The position numbers were made by a program, and so were the translations under genes. The notes under the pieces are model-generated. The model was not told the origin of the DNA. It saw nothing but the letters and a program-made list of their open reading frames with translations, and searched no databases. Positions 17,378 through 26,898 of a stretch of DNA of 64,000 bases are shown here, piece by piece. This DNA comes from an uncultured Prevotella sp. (GTDB lineage: Bacteria; Bacteroidota; Bacteroidia; Bacteroidales; Bacteroidaceae): assembly GCA_900771975.1 (NCBI GenBank), contig CAAGPV010000049.1, positions 25,813 to 89,812 on the forward strand, written 5' to 3'. The first letter of the stretch is position 1. Every line of letters starts with the position of its first letter.

Positions 17378-18646
17378 ATGAAGATATTACTTTTAGGAAG
17401 TGGAGGTCGAGAGCACGCTTTAGCCTGGAAAATTGCTCAAAGTACAAAATGTGACCATCTATATATTGCCCCTGGGAATGCAGGAACATCATCGGTAGGA
17501 ATCAATGTTCCTATCGGAGTAAACGATTTCGAACAACTCAAAGACTTCACAATCAGCCAAAACATCGATATGGTGGTTGTAGGGCCGGAAGATCCTTTGG
17601 TAAATGGCATTTACGATGCATTCAAAGATGATGCACGCACCAGCCAAATTCCCGTCATAGGCCCAAGCAAGCAGGGTGCAGTGCTTGAGGGGTCAAAGGA
17701 CTTTGCCAAAGGTTTCATGCTCCGCCATCACATTCCCACGGCAAAATACCAGACATTTAATGGTACAAACATCGAAGAGGGCATAAAATTTCTGGAGACC
17801 CTTCAACCTCCTTACGTTCTCAAAGCCGATGGACTTTGTGCTGGAAAGGGTGTTCTCATCGTTCCTTCTTTGGAAGAAGCAAAAAAAGAATTCCGTCAAA
17901 TGCTTGATGGAATGTTTGGCAATGCTTCCGCCAACGTGGTTATAGAAGAGTTTCTTTCGGGAATAGAATGTTCGGTATTTGTCCTTACCGATGGCACTCA
18001 TTACAAAATATTGCCGGAAGCAAAAGACTACAAACGCATTGGCGAACACGACACAGGTCTTAACACTGGTGGCATGGGAAGCGTTAGCCCAGTTCCTTTT
18101 GCCACAAAAGAATGGATGAAAAAGGTAGAAGACCGCATCATCCGACCGACTGTGGATGGCTTGGCTGAAGAAGGCATCAACTACAAAGGATTCATCTTCT
18201 TTGGACTGATTAATGTCAATGGTGAGCCTATGGTTATTGAATACAACTGTCGAATGGGTGATCCGGAAACAGAAAGCGTTATGCTACGCCTCAAAAGCGA
18301 TATTGTCGATTTGTTTGAAGGAGTGGCACATGGCACCCTTGACAAATGCAACGTTGAGTTTGACAACCGTTCGGCCGTTTGCGTAATGTTGGTTAGTGGC
18401 GGTTATCCCCAAAAATACGTCAAAGGCTACCCCATCAGTGGACTTGATGAAGTTGAAGGAAGTGTTGTCTTCCATTCTGGAACTGCTATCAAGGACGGGG
18501 ATATAGTCACCAACGGAGGACGTGTTATAGCAGTTAGTTCTTACGGAAAAGACAAAGAAGAGGCCCTTCAAAAGAGTTTCAAGGAAGCACAGAAGATTCA
18601 TTTCAAAGACAAATATTTCCGAAGCGACATAGGACAAGACTTATAA
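17378..18646 (+). CDS. purD: Phosphoribosylamine-glycine ligase
   Basis: 422 aa, the family's usual length. It makes glycinamide ribonucleotide from phosphoribosylamine, glycine and ATP, the second step of purine synthesis. The N-terminal MKILLLGSGGREHALAWK and VVVGPEDPLVNGIYD are the PurD signatures. The ATP-grasp core shows YVLKADGLCAGKGVL, DYKRIGEHDTGLNTGGMG and EYNCRMGDPETE. It sits 48 nt after the peptidase gene and 13 nt before the next membrane protein gene. Confidence 0.96.
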   Translation: MKILLLGSGGREHALAWKIAQSTKCDHLYIAPGNAGTSSVGINVPIGVNDFEQLKDFTISQNIDMVVVGPEDPLVNGIYDAFKDDARTSQIPVIGPSKQGAVLEGSKDFAKGFMLRHHIPTAKYQTFNGTNIEEGIKFLETLQPPYVLKADGLCAGKGVLIVPSLEEAKKEFRQMLDGMFGNASANVVIEEFLSGIECSVFVLTDGTHYKILPEAKDYKRIGEHDTGLNTGGMGSVSPVPFATKEWMKKVEDRIIRPTVDGLAEEGINYKGFIFFGLINVNGEPMVIEYNCRMGDPETESVMLRLKSDIVDLFEGVAHGTLDKCNVEFDNRSAVCVMLVSGGYPQKYVKGYPISGLDEVEGSVVFHSGTAIKDGDIVTNGGRVIAVSSYGKDKEEALQKSFKEAQKIHFKDKYFRSDIGQDL

Positions 18647-18659
18647 ACACCATCTAATT

Positions 18660-19604
18660 TTGCAGAAAAAAAGACTTCAAAACAAAATTGCCGAAAGTCG
18701 CTGCTCGCTCCCGGCCACATTAGCCGGGACGATTGCAGTGTGGGCTTATGCTGGATTAAAAGACGCAAGTTTATGGCCTACAACGGCCATAATGCTAATA
18801 GCTTCGCTCGTTGTTATGGAACTTAACAATGCGAATGCCTTAATACGCATCTATAGCAGAATGGTCTCTTGTGCTTTTGTGGCTTTTGTCACGATGACTA
18901 TCTTCTTATATGTTTTTGGTCACACCTCTATTGTCACACTTTGCGCAGCTCTCGCCTACCTGTTACTTTTCAAGTGCTATCAGGACAACAGGTCTCCTGG
19001 CTGGGTGTTCTATGCTTTTGCTTGCATCGGCATAGCCAGCACCGTATGGGTGCAAATGCTCTTCTTCGTTCCTTTTCTTTGGATAATCATGTCCACGAAA
19101 CTGCAATGTATGGGCTTACGTACATTTGTTGCATCCATATTAGGGCTAATAATGCCCTATTGGTTCTTCATAGCCTACTTTGTATTGACAAACCAGCCAG
19201 AAAGATTTATCGCTCACTTTGGAGAATTAGTTACTTTCGGACCTCTTTTCAATTTCCCATCAAGTTTCACCTTTCCTCAATGGGGAGCAGTTGCATTCAT
19301 CCTATTGTGTGCTCTAATTGGCGGTTGCCACTTCTTCGTTACACGTTTTAATGACAAAATCAGAATTAGAATGCTTTATGACACTTTTATAACGATAGAT
19401 GTCTTGGCATTAATATTCATCATTTTCCAACCACAACACATCGCACCACTTAGTGGACTAATTGCCCTTAACAGTGCACCACTCATTGCACACTTTTTAG
19501 CATTGTCCCATGGACGAATAAGTAACTGCACAACCATCGTTCTTTTTATACTGTCTATAATTCTTATCATTGCCAATTTATGGGAAGTCTTACAGAGATT
19601 TTAA
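18660..19604 (+). CDS. Multi-pass membrane protein of unknown function
   Basis: 314 aa with about eight to nine hydrophobic segments spread over its length. No family was recognised. The assumed start is TTG at 18660, 13 nt after purD; an ATG start would cost at least 43 residues (MLIASLVVMEL at 18789). Its 3' end overlaps the DedA-like gene by 25 nt, so both membrane proteins are probably made together. No catalytic motif was seen. Confidence 0.7.
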   Translation: MQKKRLQNKIAESRCSLPATLAGTIAVWAYAGLKDASLWPTTAIMLIASLVVMELNNANALIRIYSRMVSCAFVAFVTMTIFLYVFGHTSIVTLCAALAYLLLFKCYQDNRSPGWVFYAFACIGIASTVWVQMLFFVPFLWIIMSTKLQCMGLRTFVASILGLIMPYWFFIAYFVLTNQPERFIAHFGELVTFGPLFNFPSSFTFPQWGAVAFILLCALIGGCHFFVTRFNDKIRIRMLYDTFITIDVLALIFIIFQPQHIAPLSGLIALNSAPLIAHFLALSHGRISNCTTIVLFILSIILIIANLWEVLQRF

Positions 19605-20032
19605 TGAACTATGGCTACTGGGGAATGCTCATTGCCGCTTTTCTTGCTGGCAGTTTCTTTCCCTTTAGCAGCGAAGTAGTGATGCTTGGACTACTCGCTG
19701 CCGGCCTTGACCCCTGGCCATTATTGGCATACGGCACCATCGGGAACGTGATGGGTTCCTTATTCAACTATAGTATCGGTCGAATGGGAAAACTCGATTG
19801 GGTAGAAAAATACTTGCATGTGAAGAGAAGCAAACTCGAACGTGCAGAACATTTCATGGGTAATCATGGAGCTTGGATAGGTTTTTTTTCATTTATTCCC
19901 ATCTTAGGTAGCGCTATCACTATCATTTTGGGCTATACACGAGCTAACTTTCTCTATTCGCTTGTAAGTATAACGCTTGGAAAGTTCATCCGCTACTGGT
20001 TGTTAGTGTTTGGAGCCGAACTCATTATTTAA
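19580..20032 (+). CDS. DedA/SNARE-associated family (YqaA-like) membrane protein
   Basis: 150 aa. The short YqaA-type member of the DedA superfamily is recognised by GYWGMLIAAFLAGSFFPFSS, followed by VMGSLFNYSIGRMG and the helix-loop region FFSFIPILGSAITIILGYTR. Members act in membrane homeostasis and some as phospholipid scramblases or transporters; the role here is not known. It overlaps the preceding membrane gene and lies 3 nt before the metal-binding lipoprotein gene. Confidence 0.82.
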   Translation: MGSLTEILMNYGYWGMLIAAFLAGSFFPFSSEVVMLGLLAAGLDPWPLLAYGTIGNVMGSLFNYSIGRMGKLDWVEKYLHVKRSKLERAEHFMGNHGAWIGFFSFIPILGSAITIILGYTRANFLYSLVSITLGKFIRYWLLVFGAELII

Positions 20033-20035
20033 GTT

Positions 20036-20869
20036 ATGCGAAATGTCGTTATCTCATGTCTGATGCTTCCAATTCTTCTTGCTTGCCAGTCAGCAAAAAC
20101 AAGCAAGAAGCCCATCATCAGTGTAACAATAGAACCTTTACGGTATTTTACAGAGCAAATAGCTGGAAACCGGTTTGATGTCAGCTCTATTGTTCCTACA
20201 GGGAGCAGTCCTGAAACCTATGAGCCCACCCCACGGCAGATGGTTGAGCTTTCGCAAAGTCCTATATATATAAAGGTGGGAAAAATTGGATTTGAGCGAA
20301 CATGGATGAAAAGGCTACAGGCGAACGCCCCTAAAATGAAAGTTGTTGATTCTTCCAATGGCATTCGTTACATACAGAGTAATCCCACCATTGAAGACCC
20401 ACACACGTGGATGAGTTGCAACAATGCCCGCATCATTGCCTACAACATCTACCATGCATTGCTCCAACAAGTCAAATCTGAAGCAGACAAAGCCTATTTC
20501 AAGAAAAGATATAACGCATTGATCTGTCAAATAGATGCACTCGACAAAGAAATCAAAAAAGAAGTCTACCACTCCACCTATCGTAGTTTTGTCATCTATC
20601 ATCCCACCCTAACCTATTTTGCGCACGATTATGGCTTTCAACAACTATCCATCGAAGAAGAAGGAAGAGAGCCCAGTGCTGGGCAAATGGAAGCGTTGGT
20701 AAGAACGGCAAAAGCAAAAAAGGTAAAAACATTGTTCATTCAACGGGAATTTAGTCCACGGGGCACCATTGCCATACGCAATGCAACACATGCCAAAGCT
20801 ATAGAAATCAACCCATTGGACTACAATTGGAAGCAACAGATGCTTCACATTGCTCATTCCCTCAACTAA
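20036..20869 (+). CDS. znuA: Zinc/manganese-type ABC transporter substrate-binding lipoprotein
   Basis: 277 aa. The N-terminus has a lipobox (LPILLACQS), so it should be a lipoprotein. The cluster A-I metal-binding fold shows VTIEPLRYFTEQIAGNRFDV, GSSPETYEPTPRQM, metal ligand His in EDPHTWMS, and a second His/Glu region IYHPTLTYFAHDYG ... EEGREPSAGQM. The long His-rich loop of many ZnuA proteins is missing. It lies immediately upstream of the matching ATPase gene. No permease gene is present nearby. Confidence 0.87.
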   Translation: MRNVVISCLMLPILLACQSAKTSKKPIISVTIEPLRYFTEQIAGNRFDVSSIVPTGSSPETYEPTPRQMVELSQSPIYIKVGKIGFERTWMKRLQANAPKMKVVDSSNGIRYIQSNPTIEDPHTWMSCNNARIIAYNIYHALLQQVKSEADKAYFKKRYNALICQIDALDKEIKKEVYHSTYRSFVIYHPTLTYFAHDYGFQQLSIEEEGREPSAGQMEALVRTAKAKKVKTLFIQREFSPRGTIAIRNATHAKAIEINPLDYNWKQQMLHIAHSLN

Positions 20870-20892
20870 CCATAATGTTATAAGATTCCACT

Positions 20893-21600
20893 ATGAGTAA
20901 GCCTATCATACAACTCAACGACATTTCCGCAAGCTATGGAAAAAGGCTTGCATTGGAAAAAGTCAACCTAACAGTGTTTGACGACGACTACTTAGGTGTT
21001 ATTGGTCCAAACGGTGGCGGCAAAACCACATTGATGAAAATCATTCTTGGATTGAAAAAAGCCACAAAAGGAACCATTCAGTATTTTAGGGACGGAAAAC
21101 CTGTTGAAGAACTCACCATGGGATACCTACCTCAATATAACAAAATTGACCACCGGTTTCCAATATCCGTCTATGAAGTGGTTCTGTCGGGACTAAACCG
21201 TCAAAAACGCCTTTTTCGCCCTTACACGAAACAGCAGCATCAACAGGTGGAAGCAACCATGCAACGCCTTCAGTTGGAAAACCTACGCAACCGACCAATT
21301 GGAGAGTTGAGTGGAGGACAACTCCAACGCGTTCTTTTAGCACGAGCCATTGTCTCCAAACCCGATGTAATCATTTTGGACGAGCCCAATACCTATATAG
21401 ACAAACGGTTTCAAGAACAGATGTACGAAATTCTCAACGAGATACATCGCGATTGTGCCATCATCATTGTCAGCCATGATGTAGCTGAAATACTACAAAA
21501 TGTCAAGCACATTGCCTGTGTCAATCAGCATGTGCATTATCACGAAACTGCACATCTGGATTCTGAAAAGTTGGAAGAACACTTTCTGCATATATTTTAA
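20893..21600 (+). CDS. znuC: Metal-type ABC transporter ATP-binding protein
   Basis: 235 aa. Walker A GPNGGGKTTL, signature LSGGQLQRV, Walker B VIILDEPNTYID and switch His in IIVSHDV are all intact. Its length and the Q-loop GYLPQYNKIDHRFP fit the Zn/Mn (ZnuC/MntB) branch. The gene starts 23 nt after the binding-protein gene, so both form one unit. The membrane permease expected next is absent; the next gene is a DUF2723 glycosyltransferase with its own promoter. Confidence 0.88.
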   Translation: MSKPIIQLNDISASYGKRLALEKVNLTVFDDDYLGVIGPNGGGKTTLMKIILGLKKATKGTIQYFRDGKPVEELTMGYLPQYNKIDHRFPISVYEVVLSGLNRQKRLFRPYTKQQHQQVEATMQRLQLENLRNRPIGELSGGQLQRVLLARAIVSKPDVIILDEPNTYIDKRFQEQMYEILNEIHRDCAIIIVSHDVAEILQNVKHIACVNQHVHYHETAHLDSEKLEEHFLHIF

Positions 21601-21678
21601 GAACTTTTGTTTACATCAATTCTCCTATAAAAAAGATAAAAATCAACTGTCTGCTAACACTAATTCTTATTATTTTCT

Positions 21679-21686
21679 TAACTTTG
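21679..21686 (+). promoter_or_regulatory. -7 element upstream of the DUF2723 gene
   Basis: TAACTTTG, an exact TAnnTTTG match, 43 nt before the ATG. No TTTG at the right spacing, so -33 is weak. Confidence 0.55.
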
Positions 21687-21729
21687 CAGCACTATATATC
21701 GATATAACAACAAATACAAGTCATAATAA

Positions 21730-24700
21730 ATGAAACAATTCAGATTGGTAGACAACACCTTAGGGTGGCTGGCTTTTCTAATAGCTGCCTTTACTTATTG
21801 CTCTACTATTGAACCGACAGCCAGTTTTTGGGACTGTCCAGAGTTTATCACAACGGCTTACAAGTTGGAAATCGGTCACCCTCCTGGGGCACCTTTCTTC
21901 ATGCTTACAGCCAATTTGTTCACCCAATTTGTTAGCGACCCAGCATTGGTTGCCCGTATGGTCAACACCATGAGTGCGTTGCTCAGTGCTACTTGCATCA
22001 TGTTCCTGTTTTGGACTATCACGCACCTGGCCCGCAAACTGGTTGTAAAAGATGGCGATGCAGTATCTTTAAGTAAACTTATAGCCATTGAAGGAAGTGG
22101 TCTTGTTGGAGCACTCATCTATACTTTCAGCGATACCTTCTGGTTCTCTGCTGTAGAGGGTGAGGTTTATGCTTATTCCTCTGCATTTACCGCCGTTGTG
22201 TTCTGGCTCATCTTAAAGTGGGAGGACCACGCTGACGAACCTCATAGTGACCGTTGGCTGGTGCTCATTACCTACATGACAGGACTTAGCATCGGCGTTC
22301 ACTTGCTGAACCTGTTGTGTATTCCTGCCATCGTCTTGGTGTTCTACTACAAGAAAGTGCCTAACGCTGACCTCAAAGGCTCACTAACAGCTTTGGCCAT
22401 TTCCTTTATCATAGTTGCAGCAGTCCTTTACGGAGTCGTTCCGGGCATTATTACCGTTGGCGGTTGGTTTGAGCTTTTCTTTACAAATACCCTCGGGATG
22501 CCTTTCAATACCGGAACGATTATCTACTTGATACTACTGATATCTACCGTTATTTGGGCAATTTGGGAAACTTATCAGGACCGAAGCACCAAACGCCAGA
22601 ACATTGCATTCTTAGCTTCTGTGGGACTTCTTGGCATACCTTTTTACGGTTATGGTTGGGGGGCTTTCTTCACAGGTGTCCTATTATTGGCCATTTTAGG
22701 GGTTATTCTGAATTACAAGAAGAAAGGAAAACGACTCATTAGTGCCAGAATAAAGAACACTGCATTGTTGTGTATGCTGATGTTAATGATTGGTTATTCC
22801 ACCTATGCAGTCATAGTGATACGTTCTACAGCCAATCCTACAATGGACCAGAACTCTCCAGAGGATATTTTCACATTAGGATCTTACCTAAGCCGTGACC
22901 AATATGGTAACCGTCCATTGTTTTATGGGCCTGCTTATACCTCCGAAGTGGCTTACGAAGATGCTGGTAACGGCTATCAGCGTGCTAAAATAGACGAAGG
23001 AGCTCCTATCTACGAGAAAAAGGAGAAGGCTAACCCCAACGAGAAAGACTCTTACTTCATTGCGAGCCATAAAGAAGATTACGTTTGGCAACAGAATATG
23101 TTCTTCCCCCGTATGTACGATCAAGGGCACGGCCCCAACTATGAGCAATGGATGGGAGGCGTAAAAGGTCACGACGTAGATGGCGTAAAGATGCCTACAC
23201 AATGGGAAAACCTGCGATTCTTCTTCTCCTACCAATGCAACTTTATGTATTGGCGCTACTTCATGTGGAACTTTGCAGGGCGACAAAACGACTTACAGGG
23301 CAATGGCGAGTTAGAGCACGGCAACTGGATTACTGGTATTCCATTCATAGACAATGCCATGTATGGCGACCAAAGCAAACTGCCAGACGAGCTAAAGAAC
23401 AATAAGGGCCACAACGTTTTCTATTGTTTACCTTTGCTATTGGGCATTATTGGACTCTTCTGGCAGGCATGGAGAGGAAAACGTGGCATCCAGCAATTTT
23501 GGGTAGTTGCTTTTCTTTTCTTCATGACCGGTTTGGCCATCGTTGTCTACCTCAACCAAACGCCTTCTCAACCACGTGAACGCGATTATGCCTACGCAGG
23601 GTCGTTCTATGCTTTCTCCATTTGGTGTGGCTTGGGCGTTCTTGCCATAGTTGATTGGGTAAAGAAACTGAAAATACAGCCTGTGGTTGCAGCTTCAGTG
23701 GTTTCGTTATTAGCTTTGCTGGTTCCAATACAAATGGTTTCACAAACTTGGGACGACCATGACCGCTCAGGCCGTTACACTTGCCGTGACTTTGGTCGCA
23801 ACTATCTGATGTCTCTTCAGGAAAAGGGCAATCCTATCATCTTTACTAATGGAGACAATGACACCTTCCCACTTTGGTATAACCAAGAAGTTGAGGGGGT
23901 TCGCGATGATGCCAGAGTATGCAACTTGAGCTACCTCGCTACCGACTGGTATATAGACCAGATGCGTCGGCCGGCTTATACGTCTCCTTCTGTACCTATC
24001 ACGTGGAGTAGACTTCAGTATGTGACAGGCACCAACGAGATAATACAGGTCAACCCTGACATGAAGGATGACATACAGGACTTGTATAAATCAAATCCCG
24101 ACATTGCAAAGCAAATGTTTGGTGATCAACCATTCGCTTTGAAGAATGTTCTGAAATATTGGGTTCGGGGAGAATTCTCACCCCATCAGAAAAAACTCAT
24201 TTCACAGGCGATGGGCATTCCTGAGTCGCAAGTGAGCCAACAACTCCACTTCATTCCTTCCGACACCTTGTATGTAGCAATAGACAAGAACGCTATCAAG
24301 AAAAGCGGTATGATGCTTGTCAGCGACACCATTCCCGATGTGATGCCTATTTCGCTTGCAGGCAAGCAAGGATTGCGCAAGAGCGACCTCATGATGCTCG
24401 AGATGATCGACCAATGCAATTGGACACGTCCTCTCTATGTTGCCATTACTGTAGGTTCGGAAAACTTCATGAATTTAGGAGACAACTTTGTTCAGGAAGG
24501 TCTTGCCAACCGAATTACACCTTTCTACACAAAAGACGGCCGTTCTTTCGATGCCGAAAAGACCTACGACCTTGTAATGAACAAGTTTAAGTGGGGTGGC
24601 CTTGAAACGCCGGGGCTCTACATTGACCAAACTGTCATGCGTATGTGCTATACCCACAGACGTCTGTTGGGGCAGTTGGCACTTCAACTCATCAACATGA

Positions 24701-25074
24701 AAGAATTTAACAAAGCCCAAAAAGTTCTTGACTTGGCCAAGAAGCACATTCCAGAATATAATGTACCTATGGACTATACCAATGGCGCTGTTGACATTGC
24801 CAACGCATACATCGCCCTTGGCAATAGGAAAGAAGGCGAGCGCATTCTTGACCGCGTGTGGAAAAATGCTGCACAATATGTTGATTGGTATATGAACTTG
24901 GATGCCCGCGGATTTGGTATGTCTCAGAATGACTGCCAGATGTATCTTGCATTTATGCAAGCATGTATGCAAGCAACAGAACAGACCGATAGCCATTGGT
25001 TTAACCAACATCGTGAATCTTTCATTCAATATCAGCAACGCTATAGCATGAAAACAGGACAAGGCGTTCAATAA
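21730..25074 (+). CDS. DUF2723 family GT-C-type membrane glycosyltransferase
   Basis: 1114 aa. The N-terminal DUF2723 region has about twelve membrane spans and the acidic loop SFWDCPEFITTAYKLEIG followed by HPPGAPFF, as in lipid-linked mannosyltransferases. A second membrane block (TGLAIVVYLNQTPSQPRERD) and a soluble C-terminal half with TPR-like helices (MKEFNKAQKVLDLAKKHIP) follow. The human homologue family (TMEM260) is an O-mannosyltransferase, so a transfer of a sugar from a polyprenyl phosphate to secreted proteins is plausible here. That is inference from family knowledge. It is a single gene with its own promoter and a terminator at 25091-25132. Confidence 0.88.
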   Translation: MKQFRLVDNTLGWLAFLIAAFTYCSTIEPTASFWDCPEFITTAYKLEIGHPPGAPFFMLTANLFTQFVSDPALVARMVNTMSALLSATCIMFLFWTITHLARKLVVKDGDAVSLSKLIAIEGSGLVGALIYTFSDTFWFSAVEGEVYAYSSAFTAVVFWLILKWEDHADEPHSDRWLVLITYMTGLSIGVHLLNLLCIPAIVLVFYYKKVPNADLKGSLTALAISFIIVAAVLYGVVPGIITVGGWFELFFTNTLGMPFNTGTIIYLILLISTVIWAIWETYQDRSTKRQNIAFLASVGLLGIPFYGYGWGAFFTGVLLLAILGVILNYKKKGKRLISARIKNTALLCMLMLMIGYSTYAVIVIRSTANPTMDQNSPEDIFTLGSYLSRDQYGNRPLFYGPAYTSEVAYEDAGNGYQRAKIDEGAPIYEKKEKANPNEKDSYFIASHKEDYVWQQNMFFPRMYDQGHGPNYEQWMGGVKGHDVDGVKMPTQWENLRFFFSYQCNFMYWRYFMWNFAGRQNDLQGNGELEHGNWITGIPFIDNAMYGDQSKLPDELKNNKGHNVFYCLPLLLGIIGLFWQAWRGKRGIQQFWVVAFLFFMTGLAIVVYLNQTPSQPRERDYAYAGSFYAFSIWCGLGVLAIVDWVKKLKIQPVVAASVVSLLALLVPIQMVSQTWDDHDRSGRYTCRDFGRNYLMSLQEKGNPIIFTNGDNDTFPLWYNQEVEGVRDDARVCNLSYLATDWYIDQMRRPAYTSPSVPITWSRLQYVTGTNEIIQVNPDMKDDIQDLYKSNPDIAKQMFGDQPFALKNVLKYWVRGEFSPHQKKLISQAMGIPESQVSQQLHFIPSDTLYVAIDKNAIKKSGMMLVSDTIPDVMPISLAGKQGLRKSDLMMLEMIDQCNWTRPLYVAITVGSENFMNLGDNFVQEGLANRITPFYTKDGRSFDAEKTYDLVMNKFKWGGLETPGLYIDQTVMRMCYTHRRLLGQLALQLINMKEFNKAQKVLDLAKKHIPEYNVPMDYTNGAVDIANAYIALGNRKEGERILDRVWKNAAQYVDWYMNLDARGFGMSQNDCQMYLAFMQACMQATEQTDSHWFNQHRESFIQYQQRYSMKTGQGVQ

Positions 25075-25090
25075 TTCACACATTACAACA

Positions 25091-25132
25091 AAAGGAGAGA
25101 TTTGTTCATAAGTTGGACAAACCTCTCCTTTT
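25091..25132 (+). terminator. Intrinsic terminator after the DUF2723 gene
   Basis: A 15-bp stem with one mismatch: AAAGGAGAGATTTGT (25091-25105) pairs with ACAAACCTCTCCTTT (25117-25131), and T residues follow. Confidence 0.75.
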
Positions 25133-25156
25133 ATAATTTCTGGCAAACAATTTACT

Positions 25157-25768
25157 ATGATAATAGAACAGCCTGCAAAGTGGTTAAGATGGTTATATCC
25201 GCATGCTCTTTGGAGAATGAACCCTAAAGAGCATGCCGTTTATCTGACCTTCGATGATGGACCCATCCCACAATCCACACCATTTATCCTTAAAACGCTA
25301 AGAGATTTTAACGTCAAAGCCACATTCTTCATGGTTGGCGACAATGTTAGAAAATATCCAGAGTTGTTTGAACAGATAAAAGCAGAGGGCCATCAATTGG
25401 GCAACCATACTTTCAACCATATAGGGGCTTTCAAGCATTGGACCTTAACCTACGGTCTTAACGTGGAAGAGGCCAATAAACTTATCAAGTCGCACTTGTT
25501 TCGACCTCCACATGGATGGATGCGTCACACAGAATATTTCTACCTTTCGAGGCAATACAAGATTGTTATGTGGGACTTGGTGACACGCGATTACTCTAAA
25601 TGGATGACGGCTGACGATGTCATCGCCAATGTCAAACGTTACGCACGCAACGGTTCCATTATCACATTTCACGATTCTTTAAAGAGCATTGACAAGCTCC
25701 ATATCGCCTTACCGGAATCGCTTAAATGGTTGAAAGAACAGGGTTACGAATTCAAAATATTTGAGTAG
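25157..25768 (+). CDS. Polysaccharide deacetylase (NodB homology) family protein
   Basis: 203 aa, a single NodB domain without a signal peptide. Motif 1 is LTFDDGPIP (catalytic and metal Asp), motif 2 HQLGNHTFNH (two metal-binding His), motif 3 FRPPHGW, and motif 5 is near SIITFHDS. Family enzymes remove acetyl groups from GlcNAc-type sugars or hydrolyse similar amides. The substrate here is unknown. It sits between two terminators and may be transcribed alone or by read-through. Confidence 0.88.
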   Translation: MIIEQPAKWLRWLYPHALWRMNPKEHAVYLTFDDGPIPQSTPFILKTLRDFNVKATFFMVGDNVRKYPELFEQIKAEGHQLGNHTFNHIGAFKHWTLTYGLNVEEANKLIKSHLFRPPHGWMRHTEYFYLSRQYKIVMWDLVTRDYSKWMTADDVIANVKRYARNGSIITFHDSLKSIDKLHIALPESLKWLKEQGYEFKIFE

Positions 25769-25782
25769 TCTTGTGAAACCAT

Positions 25783-25850
25783 GTGTTTTACAACCTAAAA
25801 CCGGCTCTTTTAGGACTTAAAACAGTGTGTTTTACCGCCTAAAAGAGCCG
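25783..25850. repeat. Intergenic palindromic repeat / bidirectional terminator
   Basis: A direct repeat GTGTTTTACnnCCTAAAA occurs at 25783 and again at 25827. Between and across them lies a 13-bp perfect inverted repeat CGGCTCTTTTAGG (25802-25814) / CCTAAAAGAGCCG (25838-25850), with a smaller AAAAC/GTTTT stem nested in the loop. It lies between two convergent genes and can serve as a terminator in both directions. The composite structure suggests a dispersed genomic repeat. Confidence 0.6.
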
Positions 25851-25926
25851 ATTTTATAATCTAATAGATAATGTATTGAAAATCAGCACATTACATTATC
25901 TAAACTTCTTCATTCATTTTGTCGTT

Positions 25927-26814
25927 CTATACTCGTAAGGCTTTGAGAATGTTAGCCATCTTTTGCTTGGTTGTCACCTTGGTAGGTACGAGAGGAAGAC
26001 GAAGTTCGTTTTCTATCATCCCCATATCGTTGAGAAGCGCTTTAACACCAGCAGGATTACCGTCAACAAAGAGCAATTTGTAAAGCTCAGTAAACTGATG
26101 GTGTATTTTGCGGGCAGGCTCATACTCTCCACGGAACTCGAGTCTAATCATCTTAGAGAACTGCCGGGGTAAGGCATTTCCAATAACACTTATCACCCCT
26201 ACTGCCCCACTGGCAATCATAGGGAATGTGAGAGCATCGTCTCCGCTGATAACTTCGAAATGAGAAGGTTTGTTTTTGATGATTTCGTCCACTTGTTCAA
26301 GGCTTCCGGAGGCTTCCTTTATACCAACTACGTTAGAGAAATCGGTTGCTATGCGGCAAGTGGTCTCGGCCTTCATATTGACGCCTGTTCTTCCTGGCAC
26401 ATTATACATAACAACTGGCAAAGGACTGGCCTCAGCTATCGCCTTAAAGTGTTGATAGAGGCCCTCTTGAGAAGGCTTGTTGTAATAGGGGCATATACTC
26501 AAAACACCATCTATTCCGCTCCAATCAGACGTTGAAAGTTCCTCCACTACGGCCCTCGTGTTATTGCCTCCACAATATTTCAAAATGGGCACACGACCAG
26601 CATTAACACGTTTCACTACAGACGTAATCTGCTTTTTTTCGTTTTCTGTCAGGCAAGGGGCCTCGCCCGTTGTGGCCAAAATACAAAGGAAATCGGCGCC
26701 ACCTTCTATTTGATAGTTTACAAGACGTTCCAATGCTGCATAATCAACACTGCCATCCGCTTGAAAAGGAGTTATCAACGCTATTCCCAAACCATGAAAT
26801 ATATTCTGTGCCAT
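25927..26814 (-). CDS. dapA: 4-hydroxy-tetrahydrodipicolinate synthase
   Basis: 295 aa from the ATG at 26814. An ATG at 26841 would lie inside the promoter, so the later start is chosen. It condenses pyruvate with aspartate semialdehyde in lysine and diaminopimelate synthesis. The TIM-barrel has the signature CPYYNKPSQEGLYQHF, catalytic Tyr137 in VVMYNVPGRTG and Schiff-base Lys166 in GIKEASG. The upstream region has a clean Bacteroidota promoter. Confidence 0.95.
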   Translation of the reverse strand: MAQNIFHGLGIALITPFQADGSVDYAALERLVNYQIEGGADFLCILATTGEAPCLTENEKKQITSVVKRVNAGRVPILKYCGGNNTRAVVEELSTSDWSGIDGVLSICPYYNKPSQEGLYQHFKAIAEASPLPVVMYNVPGRTGVNMKAETTCRIATDFSNVVGIKEASGSLEQVDEIIKNKPSHFEVISGDDALTFPMIASGAVGVISVIGNALPRQFSKMIRLEFRGEYEPARKIHHQFTELYKLLFVDGNPAGVKALLNDMGMIENELRLPLVPTKVTTKQKMANILKALRV

Positions 26815-26838
26815 ATTATAATTGTTTCGATTTTGTTG

Positions 26839-26869
26839 CAAATATACAATTTAATTGTCGTTTGTCAAA
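26839..26869 (-). promoter_or_regulatory. Promoter of dapA
   Basis: On the minus strand: TTTG (26869-26866), a 19-nt spacer, TATATTTG (26846-26839). It decides the dapA start codon at 26814. Confidence 0.8.
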
Positions 26870-26898
26870 GTAAGTGATACAAAAAATAAGCACTTCTA

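Noticed and set aside
24475..25146. 223-codon minus-strand frame
   Set aside because: Antisense to the DUF2723 gene and its terminator; no motif.
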